Part shown: piece after piece, positions 26,334-35,132 of the stretch
Position numbering within the stretch: the first letter of the stretch is position 1
Layout of the letters: every line of letters starts with the position of its first letter
Source of the DNA: Alphaproteobacteria bacterium
GTDB lineage: Bacteria > Pseudomonadota > Alphaproteobacteria > Caulobacterales > Hyphomonadaceae
Direction: 5' to 3'
Length of the DNA stretch: 64,000 nt
Assembly (NCBI GenBank): GCA_018827375.1
Contig: JAHJYW010000010.1
Coordinates: 1 to 64,000 of the forward strand
Position numbers and translations under genes: made by a program
The notes under the pieces: model-generated
Database searches by the model: none
Seen by the model: the letters and a program-made list of their open reading frames with translations, nothing else
What the model was told of the DNA's origin: nothing

Positions 26334-27320
26334 CTATATGTCGATAACGATGTTGCCCATTTCGCTCGCCGCCTCGACGATCTCATGTGCCTTTGCGGTG
26401 TCTTTCAGCGGGATGCGTTTGGCGATTGCATGCGAAATCTTGCCGCTTGCGAGCGCTGCGTTGAGGCCTTCAACGGTTTGCTTTCGTGCGGCGTCGCTGA
26501 GCAGGTAGACGAGATACATCTTGAGCGTGATGTTCTTGAACATGAGGTCATAGAAGGGAAGGGAGGGCTTGGGGTCAGCCATGGATCCATAAGTCGCGAT
26601 CACTGCGCCAGCTTTCAGCACTGGCGCGACGTCTGACAGATTGCCGCCGAATTCGACTTCAATGACGCGGTCTACGCCTGCACCACTGGTCAGGTCATTG
26701 ATCTGCTCGATAACGGATTCAGATTTGTAGTTGATTATGTGATCCGCGCCAGCGCTCTTGGCATGGGCGGCTTTTGCGTCGCCGCTGACCGTGGTGATAA
26801 CCTGTGCGCCGCCATATTTGGCGAGCTGGATGGCGTAATGTCCGACAGCGCCTGCGCCGCCCGTGACAAGGATTGTCTGGCCTTCGACCGAACCGTCGGA
26901 AAAAACGCCGTGATAAGCAGTGCTGGCTGGAATGCCGAGACAAGCGCCTGCATCAAAGCCTGTATTGTCTGGCAAAGGGACGGCCTGTGCGCTCGGAATT
27001 GCCAGAAGCTCGGAGCATGTTCCGAAAGCGCGGCGCCAAGCAGCATTCCATATCCAGACACGCTGGCCCATCCGGGAGGAATCAATGCCTTCTCCGACTG
27101 CTTCGATTATGCCTGCGCCATCAGAGTGCGGAATGACACGCGGAAAAGGGATCGGGCCTCGCATGCCTGCGCGTGATTTGACATCGGATGGGTTCACACC
27201 AGATGTCTTCATCCGGACGAGCACTTCACCAGCACCGACATCAGGAGATGACATCTCTCCGAATTGCAGGACATCCTCAGCGGTGCCCGTTGCTTCATAC
27301 CAGACAGCTTTCATCGTCAT
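26334..27320 (-). CDS. MDR-type NADPH:quinone oxidoreductase / zinc-independent alcohol dehydrogenase
   Basis: This 328-aa medium-chain dehydrogenase/reductase resembles quinone oxidoreductases. It has the N-terminal GroES-like domain (SGVNPSDVKSRAG, PHSDGAGIIEAVG) and a Rossmann domain with VTGGAGAVGHYAIQLAKYGGA. The structural and catalytic zinc cysteines of classical alcohol dehydrogenases are absent. NADPH-dependent reduction of an enone or quinone-like substrate is expected. ATG codons at 27320 and 27314 compete; the second has better spacing from CAGGAA. It is 10 bp downstream of the SDR gene and 12 bp upstream of the DUF3237 gene. Confidence 0.87.
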   Translation of the reverse strand: MTMKAVWYEATGTAEDVLQFGEMSSPDVGAGEVLVRMKTSGVNPSDVKSRAGMRGPIPFPRVIPHSDGAGIIEAVGEGIDSSRMGQRVWIWNAAWRRAFGTCSELLAIPSAQAVPLPDNTGFDAGACLGIPASTAYHGVFSDGSVEGQTILVTGGAGAVGHYAIQLAKYGGAQVITTVSGDAKAAHAKSAGADHIINYKSESVIEQINDLTSGAGVDRVIEVEFGGNLSDVAPVLKAGAVIATYGSMADPKPSLPFYDLMFKNITLKMYLVYLLSDAARKQTVEGLNAALASGKISHAIAKRIPLKDTAKAHEIVEAASEMGNIVIDI

Positions 27321-27330
27321 TTCCTGTAAT

Positions 27331-28134
27331 TCAAAGTTGAGCTAGCGATTCCGTATGGCCATCCACGCCAATGGCCTGGCCGGATATTTTTGCGCCGAGG
27401 CCGGAGACCAGGAACAAGGCCATCGCGGCAACATCATCAGCGCGAACAAAGGTTCTGAGAGAACTCTGCCTTTGATAGTCTTCCCGTATTTTCTCGGCGG
27501 ATACGCCGCGTTTGGCCGCTTCGCGCTCGATGACTCCATCAATCCTCGGGCCTTCGACACTGCAGGGGCAAAGAGCGTTGACCCGAATCCCGTAGGGACC
27601 AAGCTCCATGGCCAACGTTTTGGTCAGGCCGATAAGCGCCCATTTAGCTGCCGTATAGGGGGACCGCATCGGGAAGCCGAAGAGAGCGGCGTTTGAGGCC
27701 ATCATGACAATCGAGCCGCCGCCCGCTGCTTTCAGCAGGGGGATTGCGTATTTGGCACAATAGAACTGGGCGTTGAGGTCTACATTGATGGTGCGCTGCC
27801 AGTCTTCAATCTCGACGTCTTCGCAAAGCGCGGTTGGACCGGCAATGCCGGCGTTGTTCACGAGGATATCCAGACCGCCCATTGTTTCTTCCGCGGCCTT
27901 GAAGAAACCTTGGACGGCGGATGGATCAGCCACGTCGACTTCAAAGCCATGAAGCTTTTCATGGCTGCCACTGATCGTCTTCACGGCGGCACCGTCCAGG
28001 TCACAGACGCAAACCGTTGCGCCCTCTTGGAGAAAGTGGCGCGCCATTGCGAGGCCTATGCCATTTGCGCCAGCCGTAATGACAATGCGCTTGTCCTGAA
28101 GGACCGAAGAGGAACCGGAAAACATGTCGTGCAC
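27331..28134 (-). CDS. Short-chain dehydrogenase/reductase
   Basis: This 267-aa classical SDR has the cofactor motif TAGANGIG (in place of TGxxxGxG), Asp-Leu-Asp after beta2 pointing to NAD preference, NNAG, and the catalytic Ser-Tyr-Lys with YTAAK. The ending GQAIGVDGH is usual for 3-oxoacyl reductase-like SDRs. GTG (28134) or ATG (28125) may be the start; neither has a strong ribosome binding site. It sits between the TonB receptor and MDR genes in one operon. It oxidises or reduces a hydroxyl group of the imported compound. It could also stand in for the missing carnitine dehydrogenase, but nothing in the sequence shows that. Confidence 0.88.
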   Translation of the reverse strand: MHDMFSGSSSVLQDKRIVITAGANGIGLAMARHFLQEGATVCVCDLDGAAVKTISGSHEKLHGFEVDVADPSAVQGFFKAAEETMGGLDILVNNAGIAGPTALCEDVEIEDWQRTINVDLNAQFYCAKYAIPLLKAAGGGSIVMMASNAALFGFPMRSPYTAAKWALIGLTKTLAMELGPYGIRVNALCPCSVEGPRIDGVIEREAAKRGVSAEKIREDYQRQSSLRTFVRADDVAAMALFLVSGLGAKISGQAIGVDGHTESLAQL

Positions 28135-28150
28135 TTTGTCGTTTGAGTAT

Positions 28151-28180
28151 CGCCGCTCGTCCCAGAGGGCGCGAGCGGCG
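28151..28180 (-). terminator. Strong hairpin between the TonB receptor and SDR genes
   Basis: CGCCGCTCG (28151-28159) pairs perfectly with CGAGCGGCG (28172-28180) around a 12-nt loop. It lies between two co-oriented genes and has no T-tract on the minus strand. Partial termination or 3' protection of the receptor message is more likely than full termination. Confidence 0.55.
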
Positions 28181-28195
28181 ACGGGTGGGGGAACA

Positions 28196-30502
28196 CTAGA
28201 AGCGCTGGTAGAAGCTTACGCCAATCGTTCTTGGGCGATTGGTTGTAATGCGCTCATCATAAGTCGCTGCGTTGCGATTGAGCTCTGCTCTCTCGTTACC
28301 AACGTTGGTTACATAGAGGCTGGCGCCCCATGCATCCCGGTCAATTCCGGTCGAGATGTTGACGATGGAATAGGCATCCTGTTCCTGGCGCGCTGCAATG
28401 AACAGATCATTGTAGCGCTTTCCGACATAGCGGAAGCTGCCCTGAGCAAAGGCATCCATACCCATGAGGTCGAACTCATATCGACCTGTCAGGGCCAGCT
28501 TGAGTTTCGGGATGTCCGGCAGTTCTGTTCCGGCAGGGGCGTCGACACTCTGGGTCGACAGGTTGCGGATGTAATCCTCGGTCAGTTCGGCTTCGATCCA
28601 TGATGCGGCGCCGTTCACTTGAAAGCCTCCTGCCAAGAGCAGGGAGAAGTCTGTCTCGATGCCGCGCGACCGGGCTGTGCCAACATTGGCTGTCAGGCCC
28701 AAAAAGGATTCTGCGGGATCGAAGCGCGTGATCTGGATGTCATCCCAGTCCATGTTGAAGATGGCGCCGTTCCAGCGCGCGCGCCCATCCCAGAATGTCG
28801 TCTTCCAGCCCGCTTCATAGTTTGTGATGAGGTCGGATTTGTAGACAGCAGGAATGTTGGATGTCGATGCGCGGTTGTTGCCACCGGGACGGAAGCCTTC
28901 GGAATACGTTACATATACAAGCGCATCTGGCGTGAAATTGTAGCTGAGATTGCCTTTGAAGACATCGCCGCTTTCGCCGGAGGAGAGATCAATAAGCGGG
29001 CTGCCGGAGAACAGCGTTCCGACGGCGCCTTTCAGATCACTTTCGGTCTCGAAGAAGCGAGCGCCGAACGTGCCCGTCAGCTTTTCGGTGAAGTCGAAGG
29101 AAACTTCGCCGAAAAGCGCCGTTTCCTTTTCATCCCGAGCCTGGTCGGTGATGAAGTAGGCATCATCCGGGTAGCCGCTGAGCTGCGGGTTTGCATTCAC
29201 GCTGCGATCAGCAGGAATGGTCGGGATATGCCAGACGTTAAGATAGTCGTGCTCGGCATCCTGGTAGAACAGGCCAGCAATAAAGCGCAGGCGTTCGGAC
29301 TCGTCATTCTGGATGCGCATTTCATGCGTCATCGTCTTGTACTTGTCGTCGCTGTCATACTGGATACGCGGGTCGGTGCAGGTCGACTCGTCCAGAGTGC
29401 CGGAGCTGTAACAGGTGTAATAAGGGATGTAGGCAGAGTATTCAGCATAAGCGGAATAGTCGACATTATAGTCGACTTCGCGGTCGAGATAAGAGCCGGC
29501 ATAGGTGAACTGAAGTCCGCCGATCTTGCCTTCAACTGACAGGCCGGCCTGAGTGAACGTGTCCTTACCGCTATCGTCAAAGAAGCGGGCAACTTCGAGA
29601 TCGCCTATATCTTCCGGGTCATGGTCCCAAACGCCATTGGTCTTCTGGCGCTGGTGCATGACCTTTGCCGTCGCGGTCCAGTTTTCGTTAAGATCAATCT
29701 TGAGGGCAGCGCGCGCGCCGGTGTTTTCCTCGGTATTGAAATCATCCTCTACGAATGGCGCGTTATCGACGGTAATGTTGCCGTAGCTGAAGGTCTGGGT
29801 TGCCGGGACATTGTCGATGTAGCCGCCATCTTTTGAATGCCAGCCGACAATCCGCAGTGCAGCCTTTTCGCCGAGGGGCAGGTTCGCGAAGCCTTCAGCT
29901 GAATAGCTCTCGCTGCCACCTTCAGTCGTTCCGACAGACAGGTCGTAACCGGATTCAAACCCGGCGCTGCTCGGGGCGTTGGTGATGATCCGGAGCGTGC
30001 CTGCCTGTGATCCAGCACCGTAGAGCGTGCCTTGAGGCCCGGCGACGGCTTCCACCCTTGAGATATCGTACATGTGGACATCGAGGATACGGCCAATCGT
30101 GGTGACTGGCTGGTCGTCAAGATAGACTGCGACGCTTGGGCTCGAGCCGGATTTGTTGCCGTCTCCGCCGGACGAAATACCGCGCATGAAGACCTGCGAG
30201 TTACCAGGGCCCTGACCGGAGAATGAGACGCTTGGGAGCAGCGCAACATAGTCTTCGAAATTTGTAACGCCTTGCGACGCGAGCTCTGATCCACCCAGCA
30301 CCTGAAGGCTGGCGGGAACGTCCTGAAGGTTTTCAGTCCGCTTCTGCGCTGTCACGGTGACCGTTTGAAGCTTCATGGTTGAAGATTTCTCGGGCGTGCT
30401 CTCCTGTGCGTAGCTTTGGCCGGCGACGACGACGCTGGCGAGCGCGAATGCTGACGCTTGTGCAAGCAGGCCCTGCCGACTTGTCCACTTTTGGTATGAC
30501 AT
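28196..30502 (-). CDS. TonB-dependent receptor
   Basis: This 768-aa receptor has a signal peptide (cleavage near GQSYAQ), a TonB-box-like QTVTVTAQKR, a plug (VFMRGISSG, VYLDDQPVTTIGR, RVEAVAGPQGTLYGAGSQAGTLRIITN) and a barrel ending in VSFYQRF. ATG at 30502 is preferred because GGGAGGA precedes it; frame upstream of it is untranslated leader. It is a paralogue of the receptor at 18978-21572, sharing the SQAGT plug variant. It heads a unit with SDR, MDR and DUF3237 genes and is preceded by a TPR-sulfotransferase gene on the same strand. The ligand is unknown; a small hydrophobic or sulfated compound is one option. Confidence 0.92.
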   Translation of the reverse strand: MSYQKWTSRQGLLAQASAFALASVVVAGQSYAQESTPEKSSTMKLQTVTVTAQKRTENLQDVPASLQVLGGSELASQGVTNFEDYVALLPSVSFSGQGPGNSQVFMRGISSGGDGNKSGSSPSVAVYLDDQPVTTIGRILDVHMYDISRVEAVAGPQGTLYGAGSQAGTLRIITNAPSSAGFESGYDLSVGTTEGGSESYSAEGFANLPLGEKAALRIVGWHSKDGGYIDNVPATQTFSYGNITVDNAPFVEDDFNTEENTGARAALKIDLNENWTATAKVMHQRQKTNGVWDHDPEDIGDLEVARFFDDSGKDTFTQAGLSVEGKIGGLQFTYAGSYLDREVDYNVDYSAYAEYSAYIPYYTCYSSGTLDESTCTDPRIQYDSDDKYKTMTHEMRIQNDESERLRFIAGLFYQDAEHDYLNVWHIPTIPADRSVNANPQLSGYPDDAYFITDQARDEKETALFGEVSFDFTEKLTGTFGARFFETESDLKGAVGTLFSGSPLIDLSSGESGDVFKGNLSYNFTPDALVYVTYSEGFRPGGNNRASTSNIPAVYKSDLITNYEAGWKTTFWDGRARWNGAIFNMDWDDIQITRFDPAESFLGLTANVGTARSRGIETDFSLLLAGGFQVNGAASWIEAELTEDYIRNLSTQSVDAPAGTELPDIPKLKLALTGRYEFDLMGMDAFAQGSFRYVGKRYNDLFIAARQEQDAYSIVNISTGIDRDAWGASLYVTNVGNERAELNRNAATYDERITTNRPRTIGVSFYQRF

Positions 30503-30779
30503 TTTTTTATCCTCCCTGCAGCAGCTCTCCCGATATTTCGGTAGGGAAACTGCCTGATAATTTTCCACGGCTCGTATGGGCGCCTTCGCACAAGAAGCTA
30601 GCGCGGCTCTCCCATCATCAATCGCTAGTCGCGGGTCGCGGTGGTGACAAAAGATGATTTGTAACGAATGAATGAATATAATTCATGGCGCCGACGGGCG
30701 CGACGGCAGGCAAGGAGGGCAAACTGCTTTATCTGTGGGGAATTTGACGTTTCCGCGCGCGGCGGAAGGTCAACAATTT
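30503..30779. promoter_or_regulatory. Leader of the TonB receptor operon with ATGAAT-ata-ATTCAT dyad
   Basis: Between the sulfotransferase stop and the receptor start lies a perfect inverted repeat ATGAAT-ATA-ATTCAT (30672-30686) in an AT-rich patch about 170 bp upstream of the receptor start. It is a candidate operator or promoter site. No gene is visible in the stretch. Confidence 0.35.
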
Positions 30780-32411
30780 CTATTGCTTGTAGGTTTGCAG
30801 TGCTTCGCCGAGCGCCGTTTCCAGTGGTCCCAGCCACGGCTCATAGTTTTCCCACTGATCAAGCCCTGACGTAAAGATCGGCTGGCGCACCTGTTCGGAG
30901 CTCGCTGTTTTTACAGCGCGGCGATTTTCGTAGAAGCGAAGACAGGCTTCCTCGAACGGCAGCCCGCAATGGGCCAGCAATCGCCGCACTTGCGTTTCCG
31001 TATCGGCCACGACATCTTCATATTGCACATGCAGGACGTGAGATGGCAGCACGTTTTGCCAATGCCGCATCAGGCCGACATAGTCAGCATAGTAGCGTCC
31101 AATATCCGTCAGGTTGTAAGTGAAATGCTGGCCCTTGGCGAAGAGTTGCTTGTACCCGCTGAAGCAGCAGGCGAGGGGGTGGCGCCTGGCGTCAATGATT
31201 GTCGCTTTGGGCAAGATCAATTTGATCAGACCGACATGGGCAAAGTTATTCGGCATCTTGTCGATGAAGAAAGGCGCATCGGTCCTGTGGATGCGGGTGC
31301 GCTCGATATACTCCTCACCGAGCGCGGTGAGTTCCGAATCTGTGAGGTCCCTTATGCCGAGGGGGTAGTTGGACGGGTCTCCTGCGCGCTTCTTGTCAGC
31401 GATGCGGCGCGCGAGAGATATGATGTCAGGGAGTTCCTGAGTGCCTTCGACCTGACTATGGCTGGCCAGTATCTGCTCCAGCAGGGTCGAGCCTGCCCGG
31501 GGCAGGCCAATGATGAAAATCGGCGCGCGGCTCTGGCAGCCGGCATTTTGTCTTGAAGCAAAGATATCCGCTGTAAAATAGTCGGAGAGCTTTGCCATGT
31601 CGGCCTGGTTCTCGTCGGCATTGTAGGCAACGAGGCGCCGCTTGATGGCATTGCCGCGCCGGTACCAGGTGAAAGACTCTCCGTATTCGCCGCGGTCTTC
31701 GAGGGCTTTGCCAAGGGCAAAGGCGAGATGGTAATAATCTTCCCGATCTATAGTCTCGCGTGCTGCGGCGCGGCGCATCGTGTCGATGTCATCATCCGAG
31801 AAGCGAAAGGTCTTGAGGTTGGCAAGGCTCCAATAAGCATCGCCGAGATCGTCCCGCATGGCGCGTGCTGCATTGTACGCAGCGATGGCCTCATCTTGCT
31901 GCCCGACCGTCTTGAGGCTGTGCCCAAGGCTCATCTGAACGCCTGCCGTCGCGGCATTGCGAGCGAGTACGTCGCGGTAAATGGCGATTGCGTCTTCATG
32001 ATTGCCGATCCTTACCAGCGTGTTTGCTTTCAGGATCAGGTAGCCAGGATGCCTGCTGTCTTGGGCAAGCAGCGTATCAAGTTCGGTAAGTGCCGCTTCG
32101 AATTTGCCCCGGCGGCCGAGCACATTGGCATAGCTACCACGTGCCAGACGAAAATCAGGGGCAAGTTCTAGTGCGCGCACAAGCAGGGCCTCTGCGTCTT
32201 CGAGCCGGCCCACCTCCATGCCTATCTCTGCAAGGAGGCGCATGGCGTTCACATCCAGAGGATCGCGCTTGAGCACAATACGGCAGAGGGGTTCCGCCTT
32301 GCCAAACGCGCCTACCAACAGGTGGTTGGCCGCCTCAATCAGTTCAGGATGGCCTGCGGCTCGCAAGGCGTCAGCCTCCGCCACGCGCACATCTGAGGAT
32401 TTGTCTATCAT
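30780..32411 (-). CDS. TPR-repeat sulfotransferase (paralogue)
   Basis: This 543-aa protein combines about 280 residues of TPR-like helices with a C-terminal sulfotransferase domain. The PAPS loop GLPRAGSTLLEQIL is near residue 300, followed by DARRHPLACCFSGYKQLF. The C-terminus (SSEQVRQPIFTSGLDQWENYEPWLGPLETALG) aligns closely with the end of the 21658-23649 protein, so the two are paralogues. It lies upstream of the second SQAGT-type TonB receptor, on the same strand, repeating the receptor-sulfotransferase association. The acceptor of the sulfuryl group is unknown. Confidence 0.85.
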   Translation of the reverse strand: MIDKSSDVRVAEADALRAAGHPELIEAANHLLVGAFGKAEPLCRIVLKRDPLDVNAMRLLAEIGMEVGRLEDAEALLVRALELAPDFRLARGSYANVLGRRGKFEAALTELDTLLAQDSRHPGYLILKANTLVRIGNHEDAIAIYRDVLARNAATAGVQMSLGHSLKTVGQQDEAIAAYNAARAMRDDLGDAYWSLANLKTFRFSDDDIDTMRRAAARETIDREDYYHLAFALGKALEDRGEYGESFTWYRRGNAIKRRLVAYNADENQADMAKLSDYFTADIFASRQNAGCQSRAPIFIIGLPRAGSTLLEQILASHSQVEGTQELPDIISLARRIADKKRAGDPSNYPLGIRDLTDSELTALGEEYIERTRIHRTDAPFFIDKMPNNFAHVGLIKLILPKATIIDARRHPLACCFSGYKQLFAKGQHFTYNLTDIGRYYADYVGLMRHWQNVLPSHVLHVQYEDVVADTETQVRRLLAHCGLPFEEACLRFYENRRAVKTASSEQVRQPIFTSGLDQWENYEPWLGPLETALGEALQTYKQ

Positions 32412-32497
32412 GCGGGCAGACTGGCCGAGATGAGGCTGACTGACAAAGGCAAAATTGCATCTGGCCCTTGAAAAAATCTCATGTCACATAGACTTTC

Positions 32498-33460
32498 ATG
32501 AAACGTACCCTTCCCCCCCTTACCGCCCTCAAGGCCTTCGAGGCAGCCGCAAGGCTTGGATCATTCCGGCAAGCAGCCGAGGAGTTGAGCGTATCGCAGT
32601 CGGCAATATCGCATCAGGTCAAGCATCTGGAAGAGCAACTGGGCATTGAACTCTTTGTGCGCACGCCGCGGGCGGTCGAGATGAGTGCCGCTGGCGCATC
32701 CTATTTTCCGATCGTGCGGGAAGCCTTTGACCGGATTGCCGATGGAACCAAGCAACTGCTGAGCCCGCAGGAAGAAAACATCCTTACCGTTCAGATGTAC
32801 TCGACCTTCGCTGTCCGCTGGCTGATGCCGCGACTTCATCTGTTCCAGCAGGAACATGCAGACATAAAGGTGAGGGTGAATTCCTCACAGGTGGATGCCG
32901 ATTTTTCGGAACATGGGATCGATCTCGCCCTGATGATTGGGCAGCGTCGGCGTGATGCTATTCATTACGAGTATCTGTTTTCTCCGACAATGCTTGCGGT
33001 GTGCAGTCCGCGCTACAAGGAGAAATCTGAATTGGATGGCCGTTCCCTGGAATGGCCTTCCGACCTGTCACGGCATCCCATCCTGCAGGTCTACCCATCA
33101 GCCAATGACTGGCCGATCTGGCTGGAGGCGAACAAGGTTCATGATGTTGATCCGGATGCCGGGCTGCGCTTTGACAGCTATGATCACGCCCTGAAAATGG
33201 CTTCGCGAGGCATGGGCGTGGCTTTGGCCATGCAGCCATATGTAGCTGAGGATATCGAGGCCGGCCATCTGGTCGATATCTTCCCTGAGCGACGTGTACG
33301 CGCGATGGGGCACTGGTTTGTAACTTACCCAAAGGAGCGCTCAAGCGTTCGCAAAATTCGCTTGTTCCAGGAGTGGCTCAAGCGTCAGATTGCTGAAGAC
33401 GAGACTCTCGCCCCCTTGATTGATGGGGCCATGACGGCACCCGGTGCGTCTGATCCGTGA
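32498..33460 (+). CDS. LysR-family regulator (GcvA-like)
   Basis: This 320-aa LysR-type regulator begins LPPLTALKAFEAAARLGSFRQAAEELSVSQSAISHQVKHLEEQLG, the GcvA-like form of the winged helix-turn-helix, followed by a substrate-binding domain (VQMYSTFAVRWLMPRLHLFQ). It is divergent from the sulfotransferase gene and co-oriented with the carboxylesterase-BCCT pair that starts 113 bp later. It probably controls that pair, sensing a choline- or carnitine-like compound. No T-N11-A motif stands out. Confidence 0.88.
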   Translation: MKRTLPPLTALKAFEAAARLGSFRQAAEELSVSQSAISHQVKHLEEQLGIELFVRTPRAVEMSAAGASYFPIVREAFDRIADGTKQLLSPQEENILTVQMYSTFAVRWLMPRLHLFQQEHADIKVRVNSSQVDADFSEHGIDLALMIGQRRRDAIHYEYLFSPTMLAVCSPRYKEKSELDGRSLEWPSDLSRHPILQVYPSANDWPIWLEANKVHDVDPDAGLRFDSYDHALKMASRGMGVALAMQPYVAEDIEAGHLVDIFPERRVRAMGHWFVTYPKERSSVRKIRLFQEWLKRQIAEDETLAPLIDGAMTAPGASDP

Positions 33461-33572
33461 GTGAAATTCATCTATAGGCGATGTTTATTCGTTTGCCGGC
33501 ATGTTTGGTGCACGCCTAAACACGAGTCTGGACGAGTCCACCCAAGTGACTTGCCGATGGGGAGGCTTGCAA

Positions 33573-35132
33573 ATGTGGCACAGTGCGCAGTTGATTAAGG
33601 TCCTGGCTTTCGGCGCCATCGCATGCCTTTCAGGTTGCGTCGCATCGCCGTCGGCAGGTCCCGCAAAAGCGCCGCCGACCGTCATCGCAGGCGGAGAGAC
33701 GCTGGTCGGCGTGGATCTGGGATCCGGTGTATCCGCGTTCCTTGGCGTTCCGTATGCCGCTGCTCCGGTAGGCGACTTGCGCTGGCATCGGGCGAAGCCG
33801 CATACAGCGCGGCCCGGCCCTGTAGATGCCTCGCGTTATGGGCCGGCTTGCCCGCAGAGCCAAGGTAATCCTGAATGGTATCGAATGGTGGCGGAAGGCT
33901 TTGGGAATGACCCGTCGGCGATCCCTGATCTCACGCATATGGACGAGGATTGTCTCTACCTGAATGTTTGGGCCCCCGAGGAGGCGGGTTCAGGTCCGCT
34001 GCCTGTGATGATCTGGTTGCACGGCGGCAGCAATGTGAACGGCTGGGCGTATGAGCCCAATTATGTTGGAGCCGAGCTGGCAACGCATGGAGTGATCGTC
34101 GTCTCCCTGAATTATCGGATGGGTGCACTGGGCTTCCTGCCGATCCCGTTTGACGACAATTCCGATCTTCCTTCCGGAAATTACGGGATTTCAGACCTAA
34201 TTGTCGCGACTCAATGGGTGCGCGATAACGCGGAAGCATTTGGCGGGGATGCCGAAAATATCACGCTATTCGGCGAGTCCGCTGGTGGAGCGAATATCTC
34301 TGCTCTGATGAAAAGTCCGCAGGCGGATGGACTGTTTCGGCGCGCCATTCTGGAAAGCGGTGCGCTGGGGCCAACCGACATGCCAACCTTCGAAGTGGCA
34401 AAGGCCAAGGCAGAGGAGATGTTCGCAAAGGCCGGGATCGAAAGCATGGACACTGCGAGAGCCCTACCGTGGCAAGATCTTGTCGACCTCCATGACGCAA
34501 CAGGTGTGAATTATTATCACGGGCCCGTTCTGGACGGGTATTGGGTGAGCAACACGCAAGCCCCGGGTGGCGGCGTTGATGTTATGGCCGGCAGCAATCT
34601 CAATGAAATGTTGATGTACATTGATGGATCTGATGCAGAGGTCCTTGCCGAAGGCCTGGCAGACTTTCCGGATGAGGTTCGCGCCTCGTTGCTGGCGCTT
34701 CCGATGTTTGAAAACCGCTCAGCGCGTGAGATCGCGGACGTCTTGTCGACAGCGTCGCAATTCCACTGTCCCTCCCGGCATATCGTGGACATGACGGCTG
34801 CGCAGAATGATTCAGCTTACCTTTATCGTTTTACACGCAAGCGCGAGGGCGCCGAGGCGTATGGCGTCTATCATGGCGCGGAGATTCCTTATGTGTTCAA
34901 CACACACGATGACTGGCTGCCGACCAATTCAGATGATCTCAAACTGACTGCGACGATGATGGCTTACTGGACCAATTTTGCGAAGACCGGCAATCCGAAC
35001 GCGAACGGTTTGCCAGACTGGCCGCAGTATGAACGTGGTGACGGCGTGGTTCAGGAACTTGGTGACCGCGTTGGCGCAACAGATGATTTCATGGCGCCGC
35101 TTTGTGATGCGCTCAACAGGAGCGCGCAATGA
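33573..35132 (+). CDS. Type-B carboxylesterase (cholinesterase family), lipoprotein
   Basis: This 519-aa exported esterase has a signal peptide with lipobox LSGC and the full carboxylesterase/cholinesterase layout: FLGVPYAAAPVGDLRW, EDCLYLNVW, the oxyanion motif HGGSN and the nucleophile elbow GESAGG (Ser236). A YHGAEIPYVF segment holds the candidate catalytic His. ATG at 33573 was chosen for GGGGAGG upstream, which puts the lipoprotein leader at the N-terminus. Its stop overlaps the start of a BCCT transporter gene (ATGA). The coupling suggests that it hydrolyses an ester of choline or carnitine in the periplasm and hands the quaternary amine to the transporter. Confidence 0.9.
   Translation: MWHSAQLIKVLAFGAIACLSGCVASPSAGPAKAPPTVIAGGETLVGVDLGSGVSAFLGVPYAAAPVGDLRWHRAKPHTARPGPVDASRYGPACPQSQGNPEWYRMVAEGFGNDPSAIPDLTHMDEDCLYLNVWAPEEAGSGPLPVMIWLHGGSNVNGWAYEPNYVGAELATHGVIVVSLNYRMGALGFLPIPFDDNSDLPSGNYGISDLIVATQWVRDNAEAFGGDAENITLFGESAGGANISALMKSPQADGLFRRAILESGALGPTDMPTFEVAKAKAEEMFAKAGIESMDTARALPWQDLVDLHDATGVNYYHGPVLDGYWVSNTQAPGGGVDVMAGSNLNEMLMYIDGSDAEVLAEGLADFPDEVRASLLALPMFENRSAREIADVLSTASQFHCPSRHIVDMTAAQNDSAYLYRFTRKREGAEAYGVYHGAEIPYVFNTHDDWLPTNSDDLKLTATMMAYWTNFAKTGNPNANGLPDWPQYERGDGVVQELGDRVGATDDFMAPLCDALNRSAQ

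Noticed and set aside
28619-29539. Open frame of 306 codons on the plus strand
   Set aside because: It is antisense to the barrel of the TonB receptor and has no family signature.
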